Assembly: GCA_044359885.1 (NCBI GenBank)
Contig: JBIKLI010000167.1
Coordinates: 1 to 9,231 of the forward strand
DNA length: 9,231 bases
Origin: CAIOSQ01 sp044359885
Lineage (GTDB): Bacteria; Pseudomonadota; Alphaproteobacteria; CACIAM-22H2
Reading direction: 5' to 3'
Part shown: one piece after another, positions 1 to 6,760 of the stretch
Numbering within the stretch: the first letter of the stretch is position 1
Layout: each line of letters starts with the position of its first letter
The notes under the pieces: model-generated
What the model was told of the DNA's origin: nothing
What the model saw: only the letters and a program-made list of their open reading frames with translations
The model's database searches: none
Translations under genes and position numbers: made by a program

Positions 1-753
1 ACGCTGCGTCCGGACGGGGTCATCGTCGAGCCGACCAGCGGCAACACCGGCATCGGTCTGGCGCTGGTGGCGGCGGTGAAGGGCTACCGGCTGATCCTGG
101 TCATGCCGGAGTCGATGTCGATCGAGCGGCGGCGCCTGATGCTGGCCTATGGCGCGGAATTCGTTCTGACGCCGCGCGAAAAGGGCATGCGCGGGGCGAT
201 CGAGCGCGCGCAGGAGCTGGTCGCGGCGACGCCGGGCGCCTGGATGCCGCAGCAATTCGAGAACCCCGCGAACATCGACGTCCATGTCGCAACGACGGCG
301 CAGGAGATCCTGGCCGATTTCCCGGAGGGCCTCGATGCGCTGATCACCGGCGTGGGCACCGGCGGGCATATCACGGGCGTCGCGCGCGTGCTGAAGCCGC
401 TCTTCCCGCGGCTGAAGGTCTTCGCGGTCGAGCCGACGCTGTCGCCGGTGATCTCCGGCGGCAAGCCGGCGCCGCATCCGATCCAGGGCATCGGCGCGGG
501 TTTCGTGCCGGCCAATCTCGACACCGCGCTGCTCGACGGCGTCGTCCAGGTCGAGCCCGAGGCCGCGCGCGAGATGGCGCGTCAGGCGGCACGCAAGGAG
601 GGGCTGCTGGTCGGCATCTCCTCCGGCGCGACGCTGGCCGCGATCGCGCAGAAGCTGCCCGGCCTGCCGGCAGATGCGCAGGTCCTGGGCTTCGCCTACG
701 ACACCGGCGAGCGCTATCTCTCGGTCGAGGGGTTCCTGCCGGCAGGCGTTTGA
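1..753 (+). CDS. cysK: Cysteine synthase A (O-acetylserine sulfhydrylase), 5'-truncated by the window edge
   Basis: This is a PLP enzyme that makes L-cysteine from O-acetyl-L-serine and sulfide in the cytosol, the last step of assimilatory sulfate reduction. The reading frame is open from base 1 and ends at TGA 751-753, giving 250 visible codons. About 60 N-terminal residues, including the Schiff-base lysine, lie outside the window. Visible family motifs are the substrate loop PTSGNTG (codons 11-17), QFENPAN, the phosphate-binding glycine loop GTGGHITG (family consensus GTGGTxTG), EPTLSPVISGG, HPIQGIGAGF, the SSGA segment near the PLP pyridine, and the C-terminal YDTGERYLS. These together fit CysK better than CysM or cystathionine beta-synthase. 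The first in-frame GTG at 67 lies inside the conserved fold and is not the true start. It converges with the oxygenase gene; the gap is 67 bp. Confidence 0.95.
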   Translation, partial: TLRPDGVIVEPTSGNTGIGLALVAAVKGYRLILVMPESMSIERRRLMLAYGAEFVLTPREKGMRGAIERAQELVAATPGAWMPQQFENPANIDVHVATTAQEILADFPEGLDALITGVGTGGHITGVARVLKPLFPRLKVFAVEPTLSPVISGGKPAPHPIQGIGAGFVPANLDTALLDGVVQVEPEAAREMARQAARKEGLLVGISSGATLAAIAQKLPGLPADAQVLGFAYDTGERYLSVEGFLPAGV

Positions 754-769
754 GCCGCTGGCAGCGAAA

Positions 770-822
770 GACACGTGCTCGCGCGCCGATCCCGCACGCG
801 TTCTCGCGCTGGAGCGGGTGTC
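770..822. terminator. Imperfect inverted repeat between convergent genes, possible bidirectional terminator
   Basis: Between the cysK stop and the end of the facing oxygenase gene, the arms 770-784 (gacacgtgctcgcgc) and 806-822 (gcgctggagcgggtgtc) pair imperfectly: gcgc, gagc and gtgtc match, with a two-base bulge and two mismatches. The loop is about 21 bases. The right arm enters the oxygenase stop codon at 821-823. No T tract follows on either strand, so this is at best a weak factor-assisted terminator. The position is suitable, but in DNA this GC-rich such pairing can arise by chance. Confidence 0.3.
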
Positions 823-1594
823 AACGGGACGCGGCGTGGCGGGCGAGATCGTCCGGATGAAGCTCGCCCTGCGGCGGGGTCTCCGGCACGAAATGTCCGC
901 GATCCGTGCCGCGCACCCGCACGGCGCCGTCGCGGCGGCCCCCGGCCGGCCGCACATGGCCGCCGACATAGCGGATCACGAAGCCGATACGCGGCCGGTC
1001 GGAACGATTGGGTTCGGAGCCATGGGCGATGCGCACGTGATGCAGCGACATCTCGCCGGGGCGCAGCACCACGTCGGTCGCCTGATGGTCCTCCACCCTG
1101 ACCGCGATCTCCTGGCCACGCGAGAGCATGTTGTCGGCGGCGAAGGTGTCGACATGGGGAAGAGGCGTGCGGTGGCTGCCGGCGACGACGCGCATGCAGC
1201 CATTGTCCCGGCTGCTGTCGGTCAGCGCCACCCAGGCGGTCACGATGTCGTCGGGTTCGAGGCCCCAGTACTGGGCGTCCTGGTGCCAGCTGACATAGTC
1301 GGGGCTGCCGGCGTCCTTGGCGAAGAAATTCGCGCCCCAGACGAACATGTCCGGCCCGACCAGTCCCTCGACCGCGTCGAGGATCGCCGGATGGAAGAGC
1401 ATGTCCCAGAGGGTGCGGGAGACAAGATGGGTCTTCGATCGCAGGAGCGGCTTGCGGATGTCCGGCGGCAGGGCGCGCACCGCCTCCGCGACGCGCCGGG
1501 CGGCGGCGATCTCGGCGGGGCCGAGCACGGGGATCGGGAAGAGGATGCCGCTGCGGGCGAAGTCGTCGCGGTCGGCGGGCGAGAGGGGGGGCAT
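821..1594 (-). CDS. Phytanoyl-CoA dioxygenase (PhyH) family Fe(II)/2-oxoglutarate oxygenase
   Basis: This is a predicted cytosolic non-haem iron oxygenase of 257 residues that would couple 2-oxoglutarate decarboxylation to hydroxylation of an unknown substrate. The iron triad is visible: H104 and D106 in WHQD, and H191 in AHGSEPNRS. R202, 11 residues after that histidine in the segment RIGFVIRY, is the expected 2-oxoglutarate-binding arginine. The segments VAGSH and RPGEMSLHH are also typical of bacterial PhyH proteins. The start at 1594 is chosen because the protein begins just before the conserved N-terminal helix and has GGAG 10 bases upstream. The frame stays open to an ATG at 1657, but that would add 21 residues translated through a hairpin and overlap the preceding gene. 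It lies downstream of the DUF2817 gene on the same strand, 55 bp away. The substrate cannot be read from the sequence; bacterial members act on varied small metabolites. Confidence 0.88.
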   Translation of the reverse strand: MPPLSPADRDDFARSGILFPIPVLGPAEIAAARRVAEAVRALPPDIRKPLLRSKTHLVSRTLWDMLFHPAILDAVEGLVGPDMFVWGANFFAKDAGSPDYVSWHQDAQYWGLEPDDIVTAWVALTDSSRDNGCMRVVAGSHRTPLPHVDTFAADNMLSRGQEIAVRVEDHQATDVVLRPGEMSLHHVRIAHGSEPNRSDRPRIGFVIRYVGGHVRPAGGRRDGAVRVRGTDRGHFVPETPPQGELHPDDLARHAASR

Positions 1595-1603
1595 GAAGAA
1601 GGG

Positions 1604-1644
1604 TCTCCAGCGCAGAAACGCCGATGGAGTTTCTGCGCTGGAGA
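1604..1644 (-). promoter_or_regulatory. Perfect 16-bp-stem hairpin between two co-directional genes, covering the downstream ribosome-binding site
   Basis: The arms 1604-1619 (tctccagcgcagaaac) and 1629-1644 (gtttctgcgctggaga) are exact reverse complements with a 9-base loop. Read on the minus strand it begins 5 bases after the stop of the DUF2817 gene and ends 9 bases before the oxygenase ATG at 1594. The final bases of the 3' arm, ctGGAGA, contain the only Shine-Dalgarno-like sequence for that ATG, so folding would mask it. What follows on the transcript is CCCTTCTTC, not a U tract, so a classical intrinsic terminator is less likely than translational control, an mRNA-processing or stability structure, or a dispersed palindromic repeat. 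The structure is seen directly; the role is inferred. Confidence 0.65.
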
Positions 1645-1649
1645 GGGTT

Positions 1650-2732
1650 TCAGACAAGGCCGGCGAGCAGCCGGCGGGTCACGTCGAAGCCGCGCGCGAC
1701 GATCATCTCCTTCCAGCGCGGCTCGTCGCCGTAGAAGACCTCGCGCAGCTCGGCCTTGATCGCCCGCCATTCGGCCGATCCGAATTCGCCATGGGCATGC
1801 AGCCAGGAATCCGCGCGCAGCGCGTCCAGCGTCCGGTCCAGCGGCCGCACCCCGAATTCCAGCGCCACCACCGAGACCTGGGCGCCCGGTGCCGCGGCGC
1901 GCATGCCTGCCGAATTGACGCCGACCAGCGGCGCGGAGGACGAATTGCCAAGGTCCGGCGAGGTGATCTCGTCCTTGCCGAGCCAGGCGCAGAGCCGCTC
2001 ATAGGCCGCCGGATTGACGCGCGCCGAAGTGATCAGCTCGCCATGGCCGTAGGGTCCGAGCCCGGTGTGGTAGTCGATCACCGCGATCTCGTGCGCATGC
2101 TCGCCGAGCGCGGCGAAGATCCGCCGCAGCGTCCGGTTCGACCAGGTCGGCGCGTGGCCGCCGAAGAACACCCCGTCGGGATCGGAATACTGGCCGCCGG
2201 ACACCGCCTGCTGCAGCGCCATCCGGCCATGGGCGGCGGCATAGGCGTCGAGGCGCGCGCGCGCCGCGGCGCGCGTGGCCTCGTCCCAGTGCGGCGGGCA
2301 GATCGCGGTGCGCAGTTCCTCGTAGCCCGCATTGACCGGATAGGGGGCGGAATGGTCGACGAAGTTGCGGTTGAGGTCGACATTGTCCTCGGTCACGCGC
2401 CGGGTCCAGGCGAAGCCATGCGGATTGATCGCGTGGATGGCCACCGCGCAGGTGTCGGGCGGCAGGTCGGCGAACAGCCCCTCGCGCAAGCTGGCGGTCT
2501 GCGCCCCCGAGCCGCAATAGCCCTCGACGCCATGCGTGGCGGAGATCGTCACCAGCGCCTTGGGGGCGCGCGGCGGGCCCAGCCGCGCCACGTCGCAGGC
2601 GAGCATCTCGCCCGCGGGGCCGCGCAGCGGATGGCGAATGGTCTCGATCCGTGCCCCCGCGGCCCCGGCGGCGGCGAGGAAGCGGGCGCGCGCGCCGCTG
2701 AAATCGGCGGCGAAGCAATTGTCGGCGGTCAT
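1650..2732 (-). CDS. DUF2817 domain protein, M14-like zinc carboxypeptidase/deacylase fold
   Basis: This 360-residue predicted cytosolic zinc hydrolase resembles M14 carboxypeptidases and succinylglutamate desuccinylase/aspartoacylase-type enzymes. The metal and catalytic residues are in the expected order: H67 and E70 (ATHGVEG), NPHG at 103-106 and DLNRNF at 119-124 (the M14 substrate-binding arginine region), H222 (DYHTGLG) and E292 (VALEFG, the likely general base). DUF2817 proteins have this pattern, but their natural substrate is not established, so peptide versus acyl-amino-acid hydrolysis is open. There is no signal peptide. The start at 2732 is supported by GGAG six bases upstream. 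The 9-mer ggagaccct at this site recurs in front of the next gene. It is followed on the same strand by the PhyH-family oxygenase and is probably transcribed with it unless the intergenic hairpin interferes. Confidence 0.88.
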   Translation of the reverse strand: MTADNCFAADFSGARARFLAAAGAAGARIETIRHPLRGPAGEMLACDVARLGPPRAPKALVTISATHGVEGYCGSGAQTASLREGLFADLPPDTCAVAIHAINPHGFAWTRRVTEDNVDLNRNFVDHSAPYPVNAGYEELRTAICPPHWDEATRAAARARLDAYAAAHGRMALQQAVSGGQYSDPDGVFFGGHAPTWSNRTLRRIFAALGEHAHEIAVIDYHTGLGPYGHGELITSARVNPAAYERLCAWLGKDEITSPDLGNSSSAPLVGVNSAGMRAAAPGAQVSVVALEFGVRPLDRTLDALRADSWLHAHGEFGSAEWRAIKAELREVFYGDEPRWKEMIVARGFDVTRRLLAGLV

Positions 2733-2803
2733 CAGGGTCTCCGGCGATCGATGGCAAGGCGCATCATTGCCCAGCTGACCATCGCCGGCCTAGTCTTCCA
2801 GCG
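2733..2803. promoter_or_regulatory. Divergent intergenic region; candidate promoter for a leaderless transcript on the plus strand
   Basis: These 71 bp separate the start codons of two divergent genes, so they should contain both promoters. On the plus strand TTGCCC (2767-2772) and TAGTCT (2791-2796) are 18 bp apart and resemble sigma-70 -35 and -10 boxes. A start about seven bases after the second box would fall at or next to the ATG at 2804, which has no Shine-Dalgarno sequence. No convincing promoter was seen for the minus-strand gene. The box matches are modest and are a guess. Confidence 0.3.
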
Positions 2804-3367
2804 ATGCGCAAGCTTGCGTCCGCCGTCGCTGCCGTCGTCGCCGTCCTGCTGCTTGCCGCCGCCGGAACCCCGCTGGCGCGCGCCGCCGATCCGTCGCTCG
2901 ACCGGCTCTTCGAGCGGCTCGCCGCCGCGCGCGGCGCAGCCGAAAGCCAGGCGCTGGAGGCCGAGATCTGGCAGGCCTGGATGCTGGGCGGCGGACCTGC
3001 CGCGACCAGCCTGATGCGGATCGGCGTCGGCGCCATGGCGCGCGGCGACCTGCCGGCGGCGCTGGGCGTGTTCGACGCCATCGTCAGGCAGAACCCCGAT
3101 TTCGCCGAAGGCTGGAACAAGCGGGCGACGGTCCTCTATCTGATGGGCGCCCTCGACGCCGCGGCCACCGATTGCGAGCGCGTCCTGCGGCTGGAGCCGC
3201 GACATTTCGGGGCCCTGTCCGGGCTCGGCATGATCCGGATGAAGCAGGCGCGCGTAGAAGAAGCGATCGCGGCCTTCGAGAGGGCCCTGGCGCTCCACCC
3301 CAACCTGGACGGCGCCCGGACCGGTCTCGAGACGCTGCGCCGCAGCCGGCGCGACGGCGCCATCTAG
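2804..3367 (+). CDS. Exported tetratricopeptide-repeat (TPR) protein
   Basis: This 187-residue protein has a clear Sec-type signal peptide: a basic MRK start, a hydrophobic core at about 7-22, and a likely cleavage after ARA at residue 27. It should therefore be periplasmic. The mature part carries roughly three TPR units, at about 69-102, 103-136 and 137-170. The last is the most typical (AIAAFERALALHPN), and the middle one ends CERVLRLEP. TPRs mediate protein contacts, so this is probably an adaptor and not an enzyme; no catalytic motif is visible. The ATG at 2804 is the only in-frame start that supplies the signal peptide, and it has no visible ribosome-binding site. The stop lies 34 bp before msrP on the same strand, so the two are probably co-transcribed, and both products are predicted to act in the periplasm. 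Confidence 0.85.
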   Translation: MRKLASAVAAVVAVLLLAAAGTPLARAADPSLDRLFERLAAARGAAESQALEAEIWQAWMLGGGPAATSLMRIGVGAMARGDLPAALGVFDAIVRQNPDFAEGWNKRATVLYLMGALDAAATDCERVLRLEPRHFGALSGLGMIRMKQARVEEAIAAFERALALHPNLDGARTGLETLRRSRRDGAI

Positions 3368-3401
3368 CGAGCAAGCAAACCCCCAGTGGAGGGACTGCCC
3401 G

Positions 3402-4394
3402 ATGTTGATACGCCGCAAGCGTGGATGGGAAATTCCCGAATCGCGCGTGACGCCGGAAGCGGCCTTCTTCGCCCGGCGCCGCTTCCTCGCCGCCGGTGCC
3501 ACGGCGGTCGGCGCCCTGGCGCTTCAGGGCCAGTCCTGGTTCGGGCTGGGCGGCGAGCAGCGACTGCCCGATTTCGCGGCCGGCGACCCGTCGCTGCCGC
3601 TCTATCCGGTCTCGCGCAGCATGCGCTATCGCGTCGACCGCGAATTGACCCCCGAGCGGACCGCCGTCACCTACAACAATTTCTACGAGTTCGGTTCCTC
3701 GAAGAACGTCTGGCAGGCGGCCCAGCGGCTTCCCATCCGCCCCTGGGAGGTCCGGATCGACGGCATGGTCGAACAGGAGCGCAGCGTCGGCATCGACGAT
3801 CTGCTGAAGGCGCTGCCGCTGGAGGAGCGGGTCTATCGCTTCCGCTGCGTCGAGGCCTGGGCGATGACCGTGCCCTGGACGGGCATTCCGATGCGCCGCT
3901 TCGTGGAATACGCAAAGCCGCTCTCCGGCGCGCGCTATATCCGCATGGAGACGTTCCGCAACGCGGATGTCGCCTCGGGGCAGCGCGCGAGCTGGTATCC
4001 CTGGCCCTATGTCGAGGGGTTGGCGATCGACGAGGCCGTCAACGAGATGAGCCTGCTCGGCACCGGCGTCTACGGCAAGCCGATGCCCCGCCAGATGGGC
4101 GCGCCGATCCGGCTGGTGGTGCCCTGGAAATACGGGTTCAAGAGCGTCAAGTCGGTGGTGCGGTTCACCTTCACCGACCAGCGGCCGAAGAGCTTCTGGG
4201 AGGAGCTTCAGGGGGCCGAGTACGGCTTCTGGGCCAATGTCAACCCGAAGGTCGCGCATCCGCGCTGGAGCCAGGCGACCGAGGAGCTGATCGGCGAGAA
4301 TGGCCGGCGCGTCCCGACGCAGCTCTTCAATGGCTATGGCGAGTTCGTCGCCGACCTCTACACGTCCCGGGAGAAGGAAAGCCTCTGGATGTAG
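3402..4394 (+). CDS. msrP: Protein-methionine-sulfoxide reductase catalytic subunit MsrP (YedY)
   Basis: MsrP is a periplasmic molybdopterin enzyme that reduces methionine sulfoxide in oxidised envelope proteins. This 330-residue sequence has the usual family length. A Tat signal is visible as RRRFL (residues 25-29) followed by a hydrophobic stretch at about 30-42, as expected for a protein folded around its cofactor before export. Family motifs include the N-terminal GWEIPES, YNNFYEFGSSK (91-101), RCVEAW with C149 as the molybdenum ligand, WPYVEGL, and PWKYGFKS (241-248). The ATG at 3402 has a strong GGAGGG eight bases upstream. The gene follows an exported TPR protein by 34 bp. The usual partner msrQ, a haem membrane protein supplying electrons, does not follow: the next gene is convergent and its products are not MsrQ-like. 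The partner may be elsewhere in the genome. Confidence 0.95.
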   Translation: MLIRRKRGWEIPESRVTPEAAFFARRRFLAAGATAVGALALQGQSWFGLGGEQRLPDFAAGDPSLPLYPVSRSMRYRVDRELTPERTAVTYNNFYEFGSSKNVWQAAQRLPIRPWEVRIDGMVEQERSVGIDDLLKALPLEERVYRFRCVEAWAMTVPWTGIPMRRFVEYAKPLSGARYIRMETFRNADVASGQRASWYPWPYVEGLAIDEAVNEMSLLGTGVYGKPMPRQMGAPIRLVVPWKYGFKSVKSVVRFTFTDQRPKSFWEELQGAEYGFWANVNPKVAHPRWSQATEELIGENGRRVPTQLFNGYGEFVADLYTSREKESLWM

Positions 4395-4413
4395 GCGGCG
4401 GCAGGCCGAGGCC

Positions 4414-4536
4414 TCAGAAGCAGCCCAGCCAAGCAAGATCGACGACCAGAGCCGGACCCAGCAGGATCCACGCGGCCAGTCCCGCGCCCAGCGCCAGCGA
4501 GGCGCCCAGCCCGAGCAAGGCTGCGGGTGCGGGCAT
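4414..4536 (-). CDS. Possible 40-residue hydrophobic membrane peptide, translationally coupled to the transporter gene
   Basis: An ATG at 4536-4534 shares one base with the transporter stop codon (TGATG) and opens a 40-codon frame ending at TGA 4416-4414. The product begins MPAPAALLGLG and ends WLGCF. It is almost wholly hydrophobic from residue 6 onward, with one acidic residue (D33), enough for a single membrane helix. No Shine-Dalgarno sequence precedes it, which fits termination-reinitiation coupling to the upstream gene. It ends 19 bp from the facing msrP stop. I do not recognise a family. For: exact stop-start overlap, a coherent membrane-type composition and filling of an otherwise empty gap. 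Against: short frames are common in GC-rich DNA and hydrophobic compositions are cheap there. It could be a small accessory subunit of the transporter or spurious. Confidence 0.4.
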   Translation of the reverse strand: MPAPAALLGLGASLALGAGLAAWILLGPALVVDLAWLGCF

Positions 4537-5771
4537 CACGCCGGGCGCGCCGCGAGGCGCGGCACGGGGCGTTCGCGGATCGGCAGGTGCAGCAAGGCCG
4601 ACCCGACGCCGAGCGCCACGGAGATCCACCACATCGCGTCGTAGTTGCCGACCGCGTCGTAGATCCGCCCGCCGAGCCAGGAGCCCAGGAAGGATCCGAC
4701 CTGGTGCGAGAAGAACACGATGCCGAACAGCATCGACATGTAGGCGGGGCCGAAGATCGTCGCGACCAGCCCGCTGGTGAGCGGCACGGTCGACAACCAG
4801 AGGAGGCCCAGCGCCGCCCCGAAGATCAGCACGCTCGCCTCGGTCTTCGGCGCCAGGATGAAGGCGAGAAAGACGGCGGCCCGTGCGAGATAAAGCAGCG
4901 CCAGCAGGTTTTTCTTGACGTAGCGCCCGCCAAGGACGCCGGCGGCATAGGAGCCGACGATGTTGAACAGGCCGGTGAGGGCGAGGGTGAAGGCCGCCAG
5001 TTCCGCGGGCAGGCCCTGGTCGCCGAGATAGGCGGGCAGATGCGTCGCCACGAAGACGACGTGGAAGCCGCACACGAAGAAGCCGCCGACCAGCAGCCAG
5101 AAGCCGCGATGGCGGAAGGCTTCGGCCAGCGCCTCGCGCAGCGTCTGGCCGCCGGACCCGGCGGCCGGTGCCGCGGCGCCCGGGATGTCGCGCAGCGTCC
5201 ACAGCAGCGGCGCCATGACCAGCGCCGTCGCCGCCAGCGCCACGAAGGCCCCGTGCCAGGCGAAGCCCGCGATCAGGACCTGGGTATACGGGACCATCGT
5301 GAACTGGCCGAGCGAGCCGCCGGCCATCAGGAGGCCCAGCACAACCGAGCGCCGCTCGGGCGGCACCATGCGGCCGACGGCGCCGATCAGCGTGCCCTGG
5401 CCGCCGGCGGCGAGCGCCGCCCCGATCAGGACGTTGCCGAGCACGATCTCGGACGGACCGCTGGTCTCGGCAAGCAGGAGCAGGCCGCCGACATAGAGCG
5501 CGGTGCCCAGCAGCCCGACCCGCGCGGCGCCATGACGGTCGGCGATCGCCCCGAAGAACGGCGCCAGCGCCCCCCAGAGCAGGTTCTGCAGCCCGACCGC
5601 GAAGGTGAACAGCTCGCGCCCGATGCCCAGATCGCCGCTGACCGGCTTGACGAACAGCCCGAAGCCCGCGCGCAGGCCCATGGCGATGGTCATGACCGTG
5701 GCGGCGGCGGCGACCACGGCCCACATGCGGGAGGTGAGGGCAGGGGGCGTGGCGCGGGCGGGACTGGACAT
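4536..5771 (-). CDS. Major facilitator superfamily (MFS) transporter
   Basis: This 411-residue inner-membrane secondary transporter has about twelve predicted helices in two halves, joined by a cytoplasmic loop at about 195-220 rich in A, P and G. The segment GAIADRHGAARV (74-85) after helix 2 matches the MFS motif A position (GxLaDrxGrr). The helix layout, and stretches such as RAGFGLFVKP and GGSLGQFTMVP, resemble bacterial monocarboxylate/oxalate-formate antiporter-like MFS proteins, but the substrate cannot be assigned. The start at 5771 (MSSPARATPP) puts a short tail before helix 1. The frame is open to 5873, but longer forms would overlap the divergent phosphorylase gene. Translation initiation looks weak, with no good Shine-Dalgarno sequence. 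The stop overlaps the start of a possible 40-residue membrane peptide. It is divergent from the thioadenosine phosphorylase gene (71-bp gap); a link to nucleoside or sulfur compounds would be speculation. Confidence 0.87.
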   Translation of the reverse strand: MSSPARATPPALTSRMWAVVAAAATVMTIAMGLRAGFGLFVKPVSGDLGIGRELFTFAVGLQNLLWGALAPFFGAIADRHGAARVGLLGTALYVGGLLLLAETSGPSEIVLGNVLIGAALAAGGQGTLIGAVGRMVPPERRSVVLGLLMAGGSLGQFTMVPYTQVLIAGFAWHGAFVALAATALVMAPLLWTLRDIPGAAAPAAGSGGQTLREALAEAFRHRGFWLLVGGFFVCGFHVVFVATHLPAYLGDQGLPAELAAFTLALTGLFNIVGSYAAGVLGGRYVKKNLLALLYLARAAVFLAFILAPKTEASVLIFGAALGLLWLSTVPLTSGLVATIFGPAYMSMLFGIVFFSHQVGSFLGSWLGGRIYDAVGNYDAMWWISVALGVGSALLHLPIRERPVPRLAARPA

Positions 5772-5842
5772 GTGCGGGAGATTAGACGCAAAACCCGGAC
5801 CCCGTCCCCGCGAATTCGCCGCGCCATCCAGGAGCGACCCGC

Positions 5843-6745
<903 letters not shown>

Positions 6746-6760
6746 TCCGGGCGGCGTCGC

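Noticed and set aside
674..3014. Long open plus-strand frames across 674-1759 and 1317-3014
   Set aside because: They lie antisense to the oxygenase and DUF2817 genes, whose catalytic motifs are intact. Their translations are R/G/A-rich with no family signature, as expected for shadow frames in very GC-rich DNA.
4402..4416. Short palindrome aggccgaggcct between msrP and the facing gene as a terminator
   Set aside because: The stem is only five base pairs with a two-base loop and there is no T tract, so it is not a credible terminator.
3084..4436. Open minus-strand frame opposite the TPR gene and msrP
   Set aside because: The plus strand carries complete TPR and MsrP motifs here. The minus frame has no recognisable domain and shows third-position-driven composition.
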